Assembly: GCA_965601665.1 (NCBI GenBank)
Contig: OZ271833.1
Span: forward strand, 1,674,001-1,738,000
Reading direction: 5' to 3'
Source: JANQNX01 sp965601665
Lineage (GTDB): Bacteria > Pseudomonadota > Gammaproteobacteria > Eutrophobiales > Eutrophobiaceae
Length of the DNA: 64,000 nt
Made by a program: the position numbers and the translations under genes. Under the pieces are notes generated by a model that was not told the DNA's origin, made no database searches, and was given only the letters and a program-made list of their open reading frames with translations. This document shows positions 1 through 7,659 of this stretch, piece by piece. Numbering within the stretch: position 1 is the stretch's first letter; each line of letters opens with the position of its first letter.

Positions 1-95
1 CGTTCGTGACACTCGATAAACCACCCAACCTGGGCCGTTTTTTCCGCTACTGGAACAAGGCAAAAAAGCGCGCCATGCAGTCTAGCCAGGCATGA
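1..95 (+). CDS. C-terminal end of an unidentified protein (partial)
   Basis: An open frame enters from the left edge and ends at the TGA at 93-95, leaving the last 30 residues, a basic tail ending in AKKRAMQSSQA. Its stop overlaps the start of the next gene (ATGA at 92-95), which suggests translational coupling and a shared transcript with the renalase-like gene. Too little is visible to name a family. Confidence 0.6.
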   Translation, partial: FVTLDKPPNLGRFFRYWNKAKKRAMQSSQA

Positions 96-1078
96 CAGAG
101 ATCGCCATCATCGGTGCCGGCATGGCCGGATTGACCCTGGCACGGGAGCTTAACCAATGTGCCAGCATTACCGTGTTTGAAAAATCGGTCGGCTACGGCG
201 GTCGCATGGCGACACGCAGGCGCAAAGGTTTCCAGTTCGATCACGGCGCACAATTTTTTACTGCACGCACACCACACTTTAAACAATTCCTGCAACCTTA
301 TATTGATCAGGGCAGCGTTGCTCGCTGGGATGCACGCTTTGTCGAACTGGATCGTAATAAGGTAACCGGCTGCCGTAGCTGGGACGAGGAATTGCCACAC
401 TATGTTGCCGTACCGGGCATGAATGCATTGTGCGAGGTTATGGCAGCAGACATCAACGTGCGATTGCAAATCCAAATCGATACGTTACAACGATCCGGGG
501 AGCGCTGGTTGTTGCTCGATGGCGACGGAAAACAGCTGGGTGATTTCGACTGGGTTGTGTTGGCGATGCCAGCTGCGCAGGTGGCGGCGCTGCTTCCTGA
601 TAACTGCAGTTTCAAGCCAGGTTTAAACGCTGTTTCCATGCTGGGCTGTTATTCACTGATGCTGGGATTTGAACAGGAACTGCCACTGGCATGGGACGCA
701 GCGCTGGTAAAAGGTGCTGATATCAGCTGGGCCTGTAATAATCACAGCAAGCCGGGCCGAACAGCCAATCCTACCTTGTTGGTACATGCGACCAACCGCT
801 GGGCCGAGACCAACATGGAACTGGATGATGGCGACGTGATTACACATCTGACAGATGAAACCGCCGCGGTGATGGATATGTCGTTGTCGCACGCCGTGCA
901 TGTTGATCTTCACCGCTGGCGTTACGCCAATATCTCCAGACAGGAAGGAGATCGGTATCGCCTCGACCAGGACCTGCACCTGGCAGCGATTGGCGACTGG
1001 TGTATCAAGGGCCGCATTGAATCGGCGCACCTGAGTGGTCTTGCACTCGCGAATACATTGAACGAACGGTTACCATGA
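92..1078 (+). CDS. Renalase-like NAD(P)/FAD-dependent oxidoreductase
   Basis: A 328-residue flavoprotein of the renalase/amine-oxidase fold. A Rossmann dinucleotide-binding motif GAGMAG lies at residues 8-13, an acidic residue (E30) at the end of the second strand fits the FAD ribose, and GGRMATRR (36-43) followed by DHGAQFF (50-56) is the typical FAD-contact segment of bacterial renalase-like proteins. The C-terminal segment AAIGDWC around residue 300 is the second FAD-binding motif. The substrate is unknown; characterised bacterial renalases oxidise isomeric dihydro-NAD(P). It begins on an ATGA overlap with the upstream gene and ends on an ATGA overlap with the COQ7-type gene. Confidence 0.85.
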   Translation: MTEIAIIGAGMAGLTLARELNQCASITVFEKSVGYGGRMATRRRKGFQFDHGAQFFTARTPHFKQFLQPYIDQGSVARWDARFVELDRNKVTGCRSWDEELPHYVAVPGMNALCEVMAADINVRLQIQIDTLQRSGERWLLLDGDGKQLGDFDWVVLAMPAAQVAALLPDNCSFKPGLNAVSMLGCYSLMLGFEQELPLAWDAALVKGADISWACNNHSKPGRTANPTLLVHATNRWAETNMELDDGDVITHLTDETAAVMDMSLSHAVHVDLHRWRYANISRQEGDRYRLDQDLHLAAIGDWCIKGRIESAHLSGLALANTLNERLP

Positions 1079-1644
1079 CAATGAATAAAGAAGCCATTAT
1101 TAATGACTATGGCGCAACCAACGTTTGCGTGCACGAAGACATGGTCGCATGGATGCGATCAAACCATGCCGGCGAAACCGGTGCGGTATGGATTTACCGG
1201 GGTGCAAAGTATATTGCCTGGAACAGTCGCATCATCGATATGGCCAGTGAACATGGTCAGACTGAGCAACAACACTTATTGGTGATTGAACACCTGTTGG
1301 CACCAGAGCAACATAGTCGACTTCTGCCGTTGTGGCGGCTTAGTGGTTTTATGCTGGGTTTTCTGTCAGGACTGTGTGGTTATCGGGCCTTTTGTATCAC
1401 GATTGACGCGGTGGAAACCTTTGTTGAACAACATTACCAGGAACAGATTCACTGCCTGGAACAAACCAGAAGTAATCCGGCGTTACAAGCCGTGCTGCAT
1501 CGCTGTTGTGCAGAGGAAATAGCGCACCAGCACGACGCGGCGACTAAACATGGCATCAAGCAACATTCAAAGATACAAAAGGCATGGCGCTGCATCGTTG
1601 CTGCCGGTTCAAATACTGCCGTACAACTCGCCAAGGCCGTGTAA
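1075..1644 (+). CDS. coq7: Demethoxyubiquinone hydroxylase, COQ7 family
   Basis: This 189-residue di-iron carboxylate protein fits the COQ7/UbiF-replacement family, which hydroxylates demethoxyubiquinone in the penultimate step of ubiquinone synthesis. The sequence has NHAGETGA (30-37, ligand E34), a first ExxH (E64, H67), VETFVEQH with E114, and a second ExxH (E148, H151), the ligand set expected for the di-iron centre. A hydrophobic stretch at about 88-110 suits peripheral membrane attachment. The ATG at 1075 overlaps the upstream TGA; an in-frame ATG at 1081 is an alternative start. UbiG, the methylase acting next, lies 0.9 kb downstream. Confidence 0.9.
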   Translation: MTMNKEAIINDYGATNVCVHEDMVAWMRSNHAGETGAVWIYRGAKYIAWNSRIIDMASEHGQTEQQHLLVIEHLLAPEQHSRLLPLWRLSGFMLGFLSGLCGYRAFCITIDAVETFVEQHYQEQIHCLEQTRSNPALQAVLHRCCAEEIAHQHDAATKHGIKQHSKIQKAWRCIVAAGSNTAVQLAKAV

Positions 1645-1895
1645 CTATCTCTACAGGAGCTGGACAAACGGGCAACTTATTGGTTTGACCTGTACAAAAA
1701 TACGTTCGCTACCACGCTTTTGAAATTTTTTGCCAGGCCGCCAGTCCATCACATGTTGGCCATTGGTGATACTGGCAGTTATGAAACGAACCCTGTTCGT
1801 GTTGCATAACTCTCCTCTTTCACGTTTATTGCCTATATCCGGTTCATCAGTGGTCAACAGTTTCATTCATAGTTTCTCCCCCATGAAACTGCCTT

Positions 1896-1923
1896 GGCCG
1901 GCTCTCCCAAGCCGGCCCTTTTT
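1896..1923 (+). terminator. Rho-independent terminator or attenuator ahead of a small gene
   Basis: A perfect 8-bp stem (1896-1903 with 1910-1917, sequence GGCCGGCT/AGCCGGCC) and a 6-nt loop is followed by CTTTTT. It lies 16 nt before the start codon at 1939 and about 250 nt after the COQ7-type gene. It may end the upstream transcript, or act as an attenuator for the genes that follow. The stretch 1645-1895 shows no convincing gene. Confidence 0.75.
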
Positions 1924-1938
1924 AAACGGAGGTATGAC

Positions 1939-2121
1939 ATGAATTATTTTGAAACAGTCATTTCCGGAATGATGCGAAGGCTGAGCGGTATTTTTGCCGT
2001 TTACTCATTATTTCATCAGCAGGCATACGTGCCTGTACGTAATTCAAATTACCATCAATCTGCTTATACAAAGAAATTACGAATGCAGAAACAGGCTACA
2101 CGTTACACTGGCAAACAATAG
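1939..2121 (+). CDS. Small hypothetical protein (60 aa)
   Basis: A 60-residue basic protein starting at the ATG at 1939, chosen because GGAGGT (1928-1933) sits at ideal spacing; an in-frame start further upstream would run through the terminator stem. It has a short hydrophobic stretch (about residues 10-22) and a Lys/Arg/Tyr-rich C-terminus, with no family recognised. Its TAG lies 2 nt before the DUF4149 gene, suggesting co-expression with it and ubiG. Confidence 0.55.
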   Translation: MNYFETVISGMMRRLSGIFAVYSLFHQQAYVPVRNSNYHQSAYTKKLRMQKQATRYTGKQ

Positions 2122-2123
2122 CG

Positions 2124-2582
2124 ATGCTTGAACTCTCATTATTTTCGGCATTGTTGGCAGGTAGTACCTGGTTTGGTGCCATGATTTTTTTATCCGCGGT
2201 ATTGGCGCCCATGGTATTCAGGGTACTTAGCCAGCAAGGCGCGAGTATTTTTCTGCGATCGTTATTCCCCCGCTATTACAAGCTGGGGATTGGCTGCGGC
2301 GTGATTCTACATATTGCATTGCTATCATTGATACCACTCACCGAGCAACTGTCAGCAGCATTACTCTGGTCCACCGTTGGCTCAGTGACGATCCTGTTAC
2401 TGAGCATATACTCACTGGTACTGGTGCCGCGTATTAATGCAGCAAAGGATGCCGGTAACAGTATGAAGAAAACATTCGATGCGCTGCATCTACGATCGGT
2501 TATCATTAATGTGTTTAACATATTGGTAACGTTATTCGTGTTAATCAACCTGGCATTTCTGTTTAGCGAAACACTGGCATGA
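2124..2582 (+). CDS. DUF4149 (TMEM205-like) inner-membrane protein
   Basis: A 152-residue protein with four predicted membrane helices (about 5-30, 50-72, 80-102 and 125-148). The start of helix 1 (STWFGAMIF) and the PRINAA segment after helix 3 are typical of the DUF4149 family, whose function is unknown. Its last codons overlap the start of ubiG by ATGA, so it is likely translated together with the ubiquinone methyltransferase. Confidence 0.8.
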   Translation: MLELSLFSALLAGSTWFGAMIFLSAVLAPMVFRVLSQQGASIFLRSLFPRYYKLGIGCGVILHIALLSLIPLTEQLSAALLWSTVGSVTILLLSIYSLVLVPRINAAKDAGNSMKKTFDALHLRSVIINVFNILVTLFVLINLAFLFSETLA

Positions 2583-3316
2583 CCGCGAGCAGCGTCGACC
2601 CTGACGAAGTTGCCTATTACGAAAAACTGGGCGATATGTGGTGGGATGACAGTGGCATCCTGTGGCCACTGCATCGCCTCAATGGTCTCCGTACCGATTA
2701 CCTCAAGCAGCACATCGGCACACATTTCCGGCATGATACCGAAAAAGACAAACCGCTGTCCGGACTGAAGATACTCGACATTGGCTGTGGCGGCGGCATC
2801 CTGTCGGAGTCAATGGCCAGGCTGGGTGCTGACGTACACGGTATCGATGTTACTGAAAAAAATATTCACGTCGCAAAGAAACACAGTGACGGTGAAGGGC
2901 TGTCGATTCAGTATGAGCACATCACCGCGGAAGCATTACAACAGCGGGAGCAAACCTATGATGTGGTTTTGAATATGGAAGTCATCGAGCACGTCGCCGA
3001 TCTGCCCGATTTCATGGCGGCGTGTACTGCATTGCTGGATCGCAATGGCATCATGTTTATTTCAACCATCAATCGCACGTTTAAATCGTGGTTGTTCGCT
3101 ATTGTTGGTGCGGAATATATCCTGCGCTGGCTGCCGAAAGGCACTCATCACTGGCATAAGTTTGTAAAGCCAGTCGAGATTGACGAGTTACTGGCTAAAG
3201 ACGCGATGACCAGTTCATTGCATGCTGGTGTTAAAGTGAATCCATTTACCAAACACTTCAGCCTGACATCAAACCTCGGTGTCAATTACATGCTGGCTGC
3301 GACTTATCAAAAGTAG
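2579..3316 (+). CDS. ubiG: UbiG, ubiquinone O-methyltransferase
   Basis: A 245-residue class I SAM-dependent methyltransferase that performs both O-methylation steps of ubiquinone synthesis. The N-terminus has the UbiG hallmark of WWDDSGILWPLHRLNGLR (21-38); motif I, ILDIGCGGG, is at 65-73, followed by the acidic ribose-binding residue in HGIDVTEKNI. Length agrees with UbiG of Gammaproteobacteria. It ends this plus-strand group; the next gene is convergent, with no clear terminator in the 26-nt gap. Confidence 0.93.
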   Translation: MTASSVDPDEVAYYEKLGDMWWDDSGILWPLHRLNGLRTDYLKQHIGTHFRHDTEKDKPLSGLKILDIGCGGGILSESMARLGADVHGIDVTEKNIHVAKKHSDGEGLSIQYEHITAEALQQREQTYDVVLNMEVIEHVADLPDFMAACTALLDRNGIMFISTINRTFKSWLFAIVGAEYILRWLPKGTHHWHKFVKPVEIDELLAKDAMTSSLHAGVKVNPFTKHFSLTSNLGVNYMLAATYQK

Positions 3317-3342
3317 CAAGTCGCTCGCCGCGGGAAAACGAA

Positions 3343-4170
3343 TTACTGACCGGTAATGCGCATGGCCTGTTGTAACTGCACCAGGCTGCTTGAATCGTGG
3401 TTCTTCTTTTCAAGAAAAACGATTGCGTCATTTAACACTGTCTTCGCCCTGGCGATTTGCCCGGTTTTTACCAGGTAGCGCGCTTTACGCTGTACCAGGT
3501 CACTATACAACGTGTAATAGCGTTGCGGATCAAAGCGATTCCTGTCACGCGCCTCGACTGACAGGTAACGCTGACTATAGTAATTCTGTAACAGGTTTAC
3601 CCTGCTGATGGCGCCATCGTAATTATTATTGCGGACTTCAAAGTTTTCCCACCCCAGGTAAAACCGTTCCCAGTAGGGCCAGGCATGCTGGTAAACACGT
3701 TTTATCTCGGCATAGGCATCCCGGTACATCGCTTCTACAAGGCGGATGGGCAACTCATCACCGCGACCGTAAAAATCTGTCGCGTAGGCCATTAACAACA
3801 CGCGTTTGCGCTCGGAGAGTTGCGACTTTCTTGCTAATAACAGCTGGTAAAGCTCATTCGCTTCGACACGGTCGCCTTGTCTATCCAACTGCAACGCCAT
3901 GGCCACCTGTTGATCCAGTGGCGACGGTTGCGAAGGTGTTGTTTGCGCATCAGGCTTTACAGATGTTGTGACTGTATTACCCATAAACTCGTGATAGTCA
4001 CGCTTCAATTGTTGCCACGTCGTATCCGCCTTGGCAACAGCCTGCCTGTAGAGAGTGGGTGCATATATCGCCAGCGCAATAAGCAGGATGACCGCTACCA
4101 CCCAGAACCAGCCAGACTGGTATTCCTGCCGATCGACTACGTCTACGGGTTCATCATCATGAAGGCGCAT
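3343..4170 (-). CDS. Membrane-anchored TPR-like hypothetical protein
   Basis: A 275-residue protein with a cytoplasmic N-terminus, one transmembrane helix (about 21-42) and a helical soluble part. A low-complexity Thr/Ser/Pro/Gln linker (about 68-86) is followed by repeated helical hairpins such as RQGDRVEANELYQLLLAR and TGQIARAKTVLNDAIVFLE, which resemble degenerate TPR units. Topology suggests a periplasmic scaffold. I do not recognise a family. It is transcribed divergently from the DUF309 gene, with both promoters presumably in 4171-4226. Confidence 0.7.
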   Translation of the reverse strand: MRLHDDEPVDVVDRQEYQSGWFWVVAVILLIALAIYAPTLYRQAVAKADTTWQQLKRDYHEFMGNTVTTSVKPDAQTTPSQPSPLDQQVAMALQLDRQGDRVEANELYQLLLARKSQLSERKRVLLMAYATDFYGRGDELPIRLVEAMYRDAYAEIKRVYQHAWPYWERFYLGWENFEVRNNNYDGAISRVNLLQNYYSQRYLSVEARDRNRFDPQRYYTLYSDLVQRKARYLVKTGQIARAKTVLNDAIVFLEKKNHDSSSLVQLQQAMRITGQ

Positions 4171-4226
4171 TGTGCTTACATCCGTTAATTCGCTACAGTG
4201 TCATTATAGACACTAACAGGTTTGAT

Positions 4227-4727
4227 ATGAGTAAAGAGACTGCACCGCTACCCCGTTACAGTTCGCAGGCATTTCCACCATATACCTTCGTCCCGGGTGA
4301 AAATCCACATCCCGTGCGTGATCCGGGTGGCCATTCCTTTGGCCAACTGCAACACGATGCGGTCGAGTTCGATCCGGAGCACTGGCAGGACTGTGACGAG
4401 TACCTCTACGGCATTGATTTATTTAACCATGGTTACTGGTGGGAAGCACACGAAGCGCTGGAAGGCGTCTGGATTGCGGCTGGCAGGACCACGCCAATCG
4501 GCTACTTTATCCAGGGTTTGATCCAGGTTGCCGTGGCGCTACTGAAACAACACCAGGCGTTCACGGATGTCGCGCAACGCATGGCGGCCGATGGACTGGA
4601 TAAAATGCACCTGGTTAACAGCGAGTTTCTTGGTATTGATGTGCCCGCCTTTAAAAAACAGGTCCATGCTTTTATCAAGGCGCCGGCAACGACGACACTG
4701 GTGATCGAGTTAAACCTGCAGGCATAA
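4227..4727 (+). CDS. DUF309 domain-containing protein
   Basis: A 166-residue protein whose central segment, FNHGYWWEAHEALEGVW, is the signature of DUF309 proteins (small helical proteins of unknown function with conserved His and Glu in the HEALE motif). The ATG at 4227 is used because the longer open frame back to 4170 would cover the divergent promoter region and adds no conserved sequence. It is followed directly by a strong terminator and appears monocistronic. Confidence 0.8.
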   Translation: MSKETAPLPRYSSQAFPPYTFVPGENPHPVRDPGGHSFGQLQHDAVEFDPEHWQDCDEYLYGIDLFNHGYWWEAHEALEGVWIAAGRTTPIGYFIQGLIQVAVALLKQHQAFTDVAQRMAADGLDKMHLVNSEFLGIDVPAFKKQVHAFIKAPATTTLVIELNLQA

Positions 4728-4730
4728 AAA

Positions 4731-4754
4731 AACCCCGCTAGTGCGGGGTTTTTC
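4731..4754. terminator. Bidirectional Rho-independent terminator
   Basis: An 8-bp stem (4731-4738 AACCCCGC with 4743-4750 GCGGGGTT, loop TAGT) is flanked by an A-run on the left and a T-run on the right. It can end both the DUF309 transcript and the convergent cold-shock transcript. Confidence 0.9.
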
Positions 4755-4771
4755 ATACAGTCTATCTCAAG

Positions 4772-4972
4772 TCAGACCTGTACGTTGGCGGCCTGCGGAC
4801 CCTTTGCACCATCTTCGATGTCAAAAGTCACCTGCTGACCTTCGGTCAGCGTACGAAATCCTTCACTCTGGATTGCTGAGTAATGTACGAAAATATCATT
4901 GCCACTATCAGATGGGGTAATGAAACCAAAACCTTTGGATTCGTTGAACCATTTAACGGTACCTGTTGCCAT
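4772..4972 (-). CDS. CspA-family cold-shock protein
   Basis: A 66-residue single cold-shock domain protein, a nucleic-acid-binding beta barrel that melts RNA structure. MATGTVKWFNESKGFGFI carries RNP1 (KGFGFI, 13-18), and IFVHYSAI (27-34) holds RNP2. The ATG at 4972 is chosen because it gives the canonical family N-terminus and has GAGG upstream; the open frame extends 39 residues further but that part is non-conserved leader. The family cannot be subdivided further (CspA, C, D or E) from sequence alone. Confidence 0.93.
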   Translation of the reverse strand: MATGTVKWFNESKGFGFITPSDSGNDIFVHYSAIQSEGFRTLTEGQQVTFDIEDGAKGPQAANVQV

Positions 4973-5100
4973 GTTAATAACCTCGTTGGTTGTAAATAAA
5001 TTAATGGGTGTTACAGATCTAACCAAGGAAATTAACAGTACTGACCTACAGGGTACGGCTGAAAAATGTTCCAATGTAGAGTGTATCAACGCAGAGTTTA
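4973..5100 (-). promoter_or_regulatory. Probable 5' leader of the cold-shock gene
   Basis: About 240 nt separate the cold-shock start codon from the divergent small gene, and the 130 nt next to the cold-shock start have an AT-rich ribosome-binding end. Cold-shock genes commonly have long structured leaders. No specific cold-box match is claimed, and the transcription start is not visible. Confidence 0.3.
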
Positions 5101-5213
5101 GAACATTAGGCAGAAAAATCCAGTAAACGCAGTAATAAACACCACTAGCTGCTTTTCAGTGCACTAATTTAGCGCGATAATTATGATGCACTGCAAACAA
5201 ACGGGAGGTAGCC

Positions 5214-5381
5214 ATGGCCATTTGTCCAGTAGCCAATTCTGTAGGTTGTGATAAGTGTACTATCGTTAAGGTGTGTCCGTTACGCAGCGTGGTTGGTAAT
5301 TACGGACAGCCGCAACCCGGGCAATCACAACAGCAAACACCAGGCAGTAACGATAGCGAAAGTCCGCCGCCGCCTTCCTGA
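5214..5381 (+). CDS. Small cysteine-rich protein (55 aa)
   Basis: A 55-residue protein with an excellent ribosome-binding site (GGGAGG, 5203-5208) before the ATG at 5214. The first half is compact, with four Cys at 4, 12, 15 and 21 (pattern C-x7-C-x2-C-x5-C) in a segment reading GCDKCTIVKVCPLRSVVGNY; the second half is Gln/Pro/Ser-rich and probably disordered, ending in PPPPS. The Cys pattern suggests a small metal- or cluster-binding knuckle. Similar short proteins seem to occur in other Gammaproteobacteria, but I cannot name a family. It is transcribed divergently from the cold-shock gene. Confidence 0.65.
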   Translation: MAICPVANSVGCDKCTIVKVCPLRSVVGNYGQPQPGQSQQQTPGSNDSESPPPPS

Positions 5382-5435
5382 CTTCATTGAAACACTATCA
5401 ATCGTAGTCGTTATCAGAACAAGTAGACTTTGTGT

Positions 5436-5783
5436 TTAAGCGGTTTGTTTGAACAGGTCGTCGGTTCTTGCTGCCATGATGAAATCGGTTACGTGCAGTC
5501 CGCGGATCTTCTTGCTGAAAAAAATGACGCGCACCTTGCCCCATTCCGTGACCAGCGTTGGATGATGACCGACGTCATCGGCCAGTTCACCTACCTGTTG
5601 TGTAAAGACTAATGCACTGGCAAAGTTTGAAAACGTATAGTCACGCCAAAGCTTGTTGATATCGTCGTCAGCCATGATCTGCCAATCGGGGATCTCCGGC
5701 AGCATGGCGTCGATTTCTTCGCGGGTTGCCAACGGCGCGCCCTTACGACAGGCCTCGCATTCACGGTCTTTAAGTTGAGTCAT
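5436..5783 (-). CDS. phhB: Pterin-4a-carbinolamine dehydratase (PhhB/DCoH)
   Basis: This 115-residue enzyme dehydrates 4a-hydroxytetrahydrobiopterin to quinonoid dihydropterin for pterin recycling. The segment GHHPTLVTEWGKVRV carries the paired His and Pro of the active site, and the downstream LHVTDFIMA supplies the third conserved His and Asp. No phenylalanine hydroxylase is seen nearby, so its role here may be general pterin maintenance. Its ATG at 5783 overlaps the stop of the DUF1992 gene by 4 nt, so the two are co-translated. Confidence 0.9.
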   Translation of the reverse strand: MTQLKDRECEACRKGAPLATREEIDAMLPEIPDWQIMADDDINKLWRDYTFSNFASALVFTQQVGELADDVGHHPTLVTEWGKVRVIFFSKKIRGLHVTDFIMAARTDDLFKQTA

Positions 5784-6151
5784 GACTGGTTCCTGGTTTT
5801 ATCTTGTAGTTTGCGGGCATAGCAGGGTTCTTCCCAGACACGACTATCGCCACGCATCATGTTCAGCCGGGTTAGCAGCAACTGCATGCGACGATCCAGC
5901 ACCTCGGCCTCATCGCTGTCGCTTGCCTCGGCCAACAGCTGTTCCACGCTGGCGATATCCTTACGTAACTTCATCTCCGGCGGCAGGAAGCCGGCGTTTT
6001 TCAATAATCGGTACCCGGCCCTTAACGCTTCCGGCACCGTGCTGTCGTCATCCAGTGCCAATGGTTTGCCCGCGCCGGGCAGGTTTTCGAATTCGCCCTT
6101 GGCAATGGCGTCGGTTATATGCTTGTCGGCGAGTTTATCGATCAACCACAT
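5780..6151 (-). CDS. DUF1992 (DnaJC28-like) protein
   Basis: A 123-residue protein with the DUF1992 signature: an N-terminal helix ending DKLADKHITDAIAKGEF, then ENLPGAGKPL and the GYRLLKNAGFLPPE segment. Eukaryotic relatives carry a J domain and localise to Golgi or mitochondria; the bacterial role is unknown. It overlaps phhB by ATGA and follows the 319-residue orphan by 41 nt, so it may be the distal part of the signalling operon. Confidence 0.85.
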   Translation of the reverse strand: MWLIDKLADKHITDAIAKGEFENLPGAGKPLALDDDSTVPEALRAGYRLLKNAGFLPPEMKLRKDIASVEQLLAEASDSDEAEVLDRRMQLLLTRLNMMRGDSRVWEEPCYARKLQDKTRNQS

Positions 6152-6192
6152 TGTTACAGCAATAGTGATCTATAGTAGTGGCACGACAGCAA

Positions 6193-7152
6193 CTAGCCAT
6201 GAGTTTCGGCCTGCAGGAAAGCATCAGCATTATCACAAATACTGCCCGCGCTCTTGGGCAAGGGTACACGCAACGTGGCAAGCTTGGTTAATACTACCCC
6301 GCCCTCGCGCAGTATGCGGTTTGCATCGAGTAACCGCCTGTAGGTATTAAGACTATCCTTATGTTCGGTACTGGTCTTCTGCAATATGATGTCATGCAGG
6401 TCGCGCTGATAAGCTTCCTGGGCTGCAATGTAGCGCGGCCAGACATCAAAAATAGCGGGGTCGTTACGTATCGTTTCACAGGCAAGCTTGGCACTCTGTG
6501 CCAGTTCGCTTAAACGCGCCTGCATTGGATCAAACAGTTCAAATTCGCCCATCACCTTGTGTAAGGCCTCTGCCACGCGGTCGATGTCAAACATCGTTTG
6601 CGCCACCTTTAGATAACGTGTGTGGAAGTAGTCTTCAATGGGCATCGTAAATACCCTGAACGGTTCGCCCCACAGCTCATCCACCCCTTCACCCCCATCG
6701 CTGAGGCGGATGTTCTTGCCAAGCGATAACGCCTCCATGAAACAGCGTCCGCATTCACGAATTAATTCATTGCTGCTTTCAATGTTGATGCCGGATTCTT
6801 CAAGGTCGACAACGGACTGTAATATCAAGCGACCGCGGTTTAATAAAGCGCCAGCCAGCATCGCACCCTTGACACGTTTACGGGCCTCGTCATCTTCGGA
6901 CTCATAGATGGCGCGTATCTGATCAAGCCTATGACTGGGTGTATTGATACCGGGTTCAAGGTGGTGAAAAACGCGCCGGGTCAACTGGTCGATCATTTGT
7001 TTCTTGTCGGCAAAGCTGCCTTCATTCAAATGGTAACTGCGGACCCAGTAGCCGTCGTAGTAAACGCACAACTTGCCATCGATCTCGCGCTCGGTGCCAT
7101 TTTTGATGGACTTATCGCCCTTCGGTTTATTTTGTGCAAACTGTCTTGCCAT
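6193..7152 (-). CDS. Hypothetical protein (319 aa)
   Basis: A soluble, mostly helical 319-residue protein that I do not recognise. The N-terminus is basic (ARQFAQNKPKGDKSIKNG) and is followed by a short beta segment, GKLCVYYDGYWVRSYHL, then long amphipathic helices with alternating charges. There is no signal peptide or membrane helix. It starts 2 nt after the stop of the BaeRF-like gene, tight coupling that argues for a joint function. It has no DNA-binding or catalytic motif that I can point to. Confidence 0.7.
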   Translation of the reverse strand: MARQFAQNKPKGDKSIKNGTEREIDGKLCVYYDGYWVRSYHLNEGSFADKKQMIDQLTRRVFHHLEPGINTPSHRLDQIRAIYESEDDEARKRVKGAMLAGALLNRGRLILQSVVDLEESGINIESSNELIRECGRCFMEALSLGKNIRLSDGGEGVDELWGEPFRVFTMPIEDYFHTRYLKVAQTMFDIDRVAEALHKVMGEFELFDPMQARLSELAQSAKLACETIRNDPAIFDVWPRYIAAQEAYQRDLHDIILQKTSTEHKDSLNTYRRLLDANRILREGGVVLTKLATLRVPLPKSAGSICDNADAFLQAETHG

Positions 7153-7154
7153 TG

Positions 7155-7565
7155 TTATGCCTGTGTCAATAAATCGTGTAGTTCTTTTTCAATGTCGTCG
7201 ATGGAATACGCCAGTAAGTCCTTTTCCACCTGGCCAAGGATAACGCCCTTGACGTTGTCATTGAGTTCCGCAATGACGTTGTTCATCTGTGCTGCCGGCG
7301 CTGCAAAAACAAGTTTCTGGTACATATCCTGTTGCTGCTGATCAGCCAGGAATTCAGCCAGTAATTGCATATTCGTTTTTTCGCGTGATGCCGTGCCGTT
7401 GGTAGCACCGTGCCTGATACCGGTGACAACATGGTAAGCAAGCTGTGCGAGCGCCTCCGAATCATCTGCTTTCAGGGTGGTCAATGACGTGGCGGGGGGT
7501 TTGTTGATTAAAACCCGGATATAACGACCGTCTGTTAACACGGCCCAGGTAGTTGTATCGCTCAT
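7155..7565 (-). CDS. BaeRF/host-attachment-like protein
   Basis: A 136-residue protein whose start, TWAVLTDGRYIRVL, and second half, YQKLVFAAPAAQMNNVIAELN followed by VEKDLLAYSIDDIEKEL, follow the layout of the host-attachment (PF10116) branch of bacterial eRF1-like (BaeRF) domains. Such domains are thought to act at or near ribosomes; none of the direct members is well understood. The protein is short for the family and identity is weak. The 94-nt gap upstream may hold an internal promoter. Confidence 0.55.
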   Translation of the reverse strand: MSDTTTWAVLTDGRYIRVLINKPPATSLTTLKADDSEALAQLAYHVVTGIRHGATNGTASREKTNMQLLAEFLADQQQQDMYQKLVFAAPAAQMNNVIAELNDNVKGVILGQVEKDLLAYSIDDIEKELHDLLTQA

Positions 7566-7659
7566 CTCAATGTCGCAATGTTGTTCTTATATTTTGGCAC
7601 AAACGCCAAACAAGTGCGTGTTTTGCCTTATCTTTTCGTAATCATAGCAGAATGTTTGT

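Noticed and set aside
2276..2734. 152-codon frame antisense to DUF4149 and ubiG
   Set aside because: Both sense genes are well supported; the frame has no recognisable domain.
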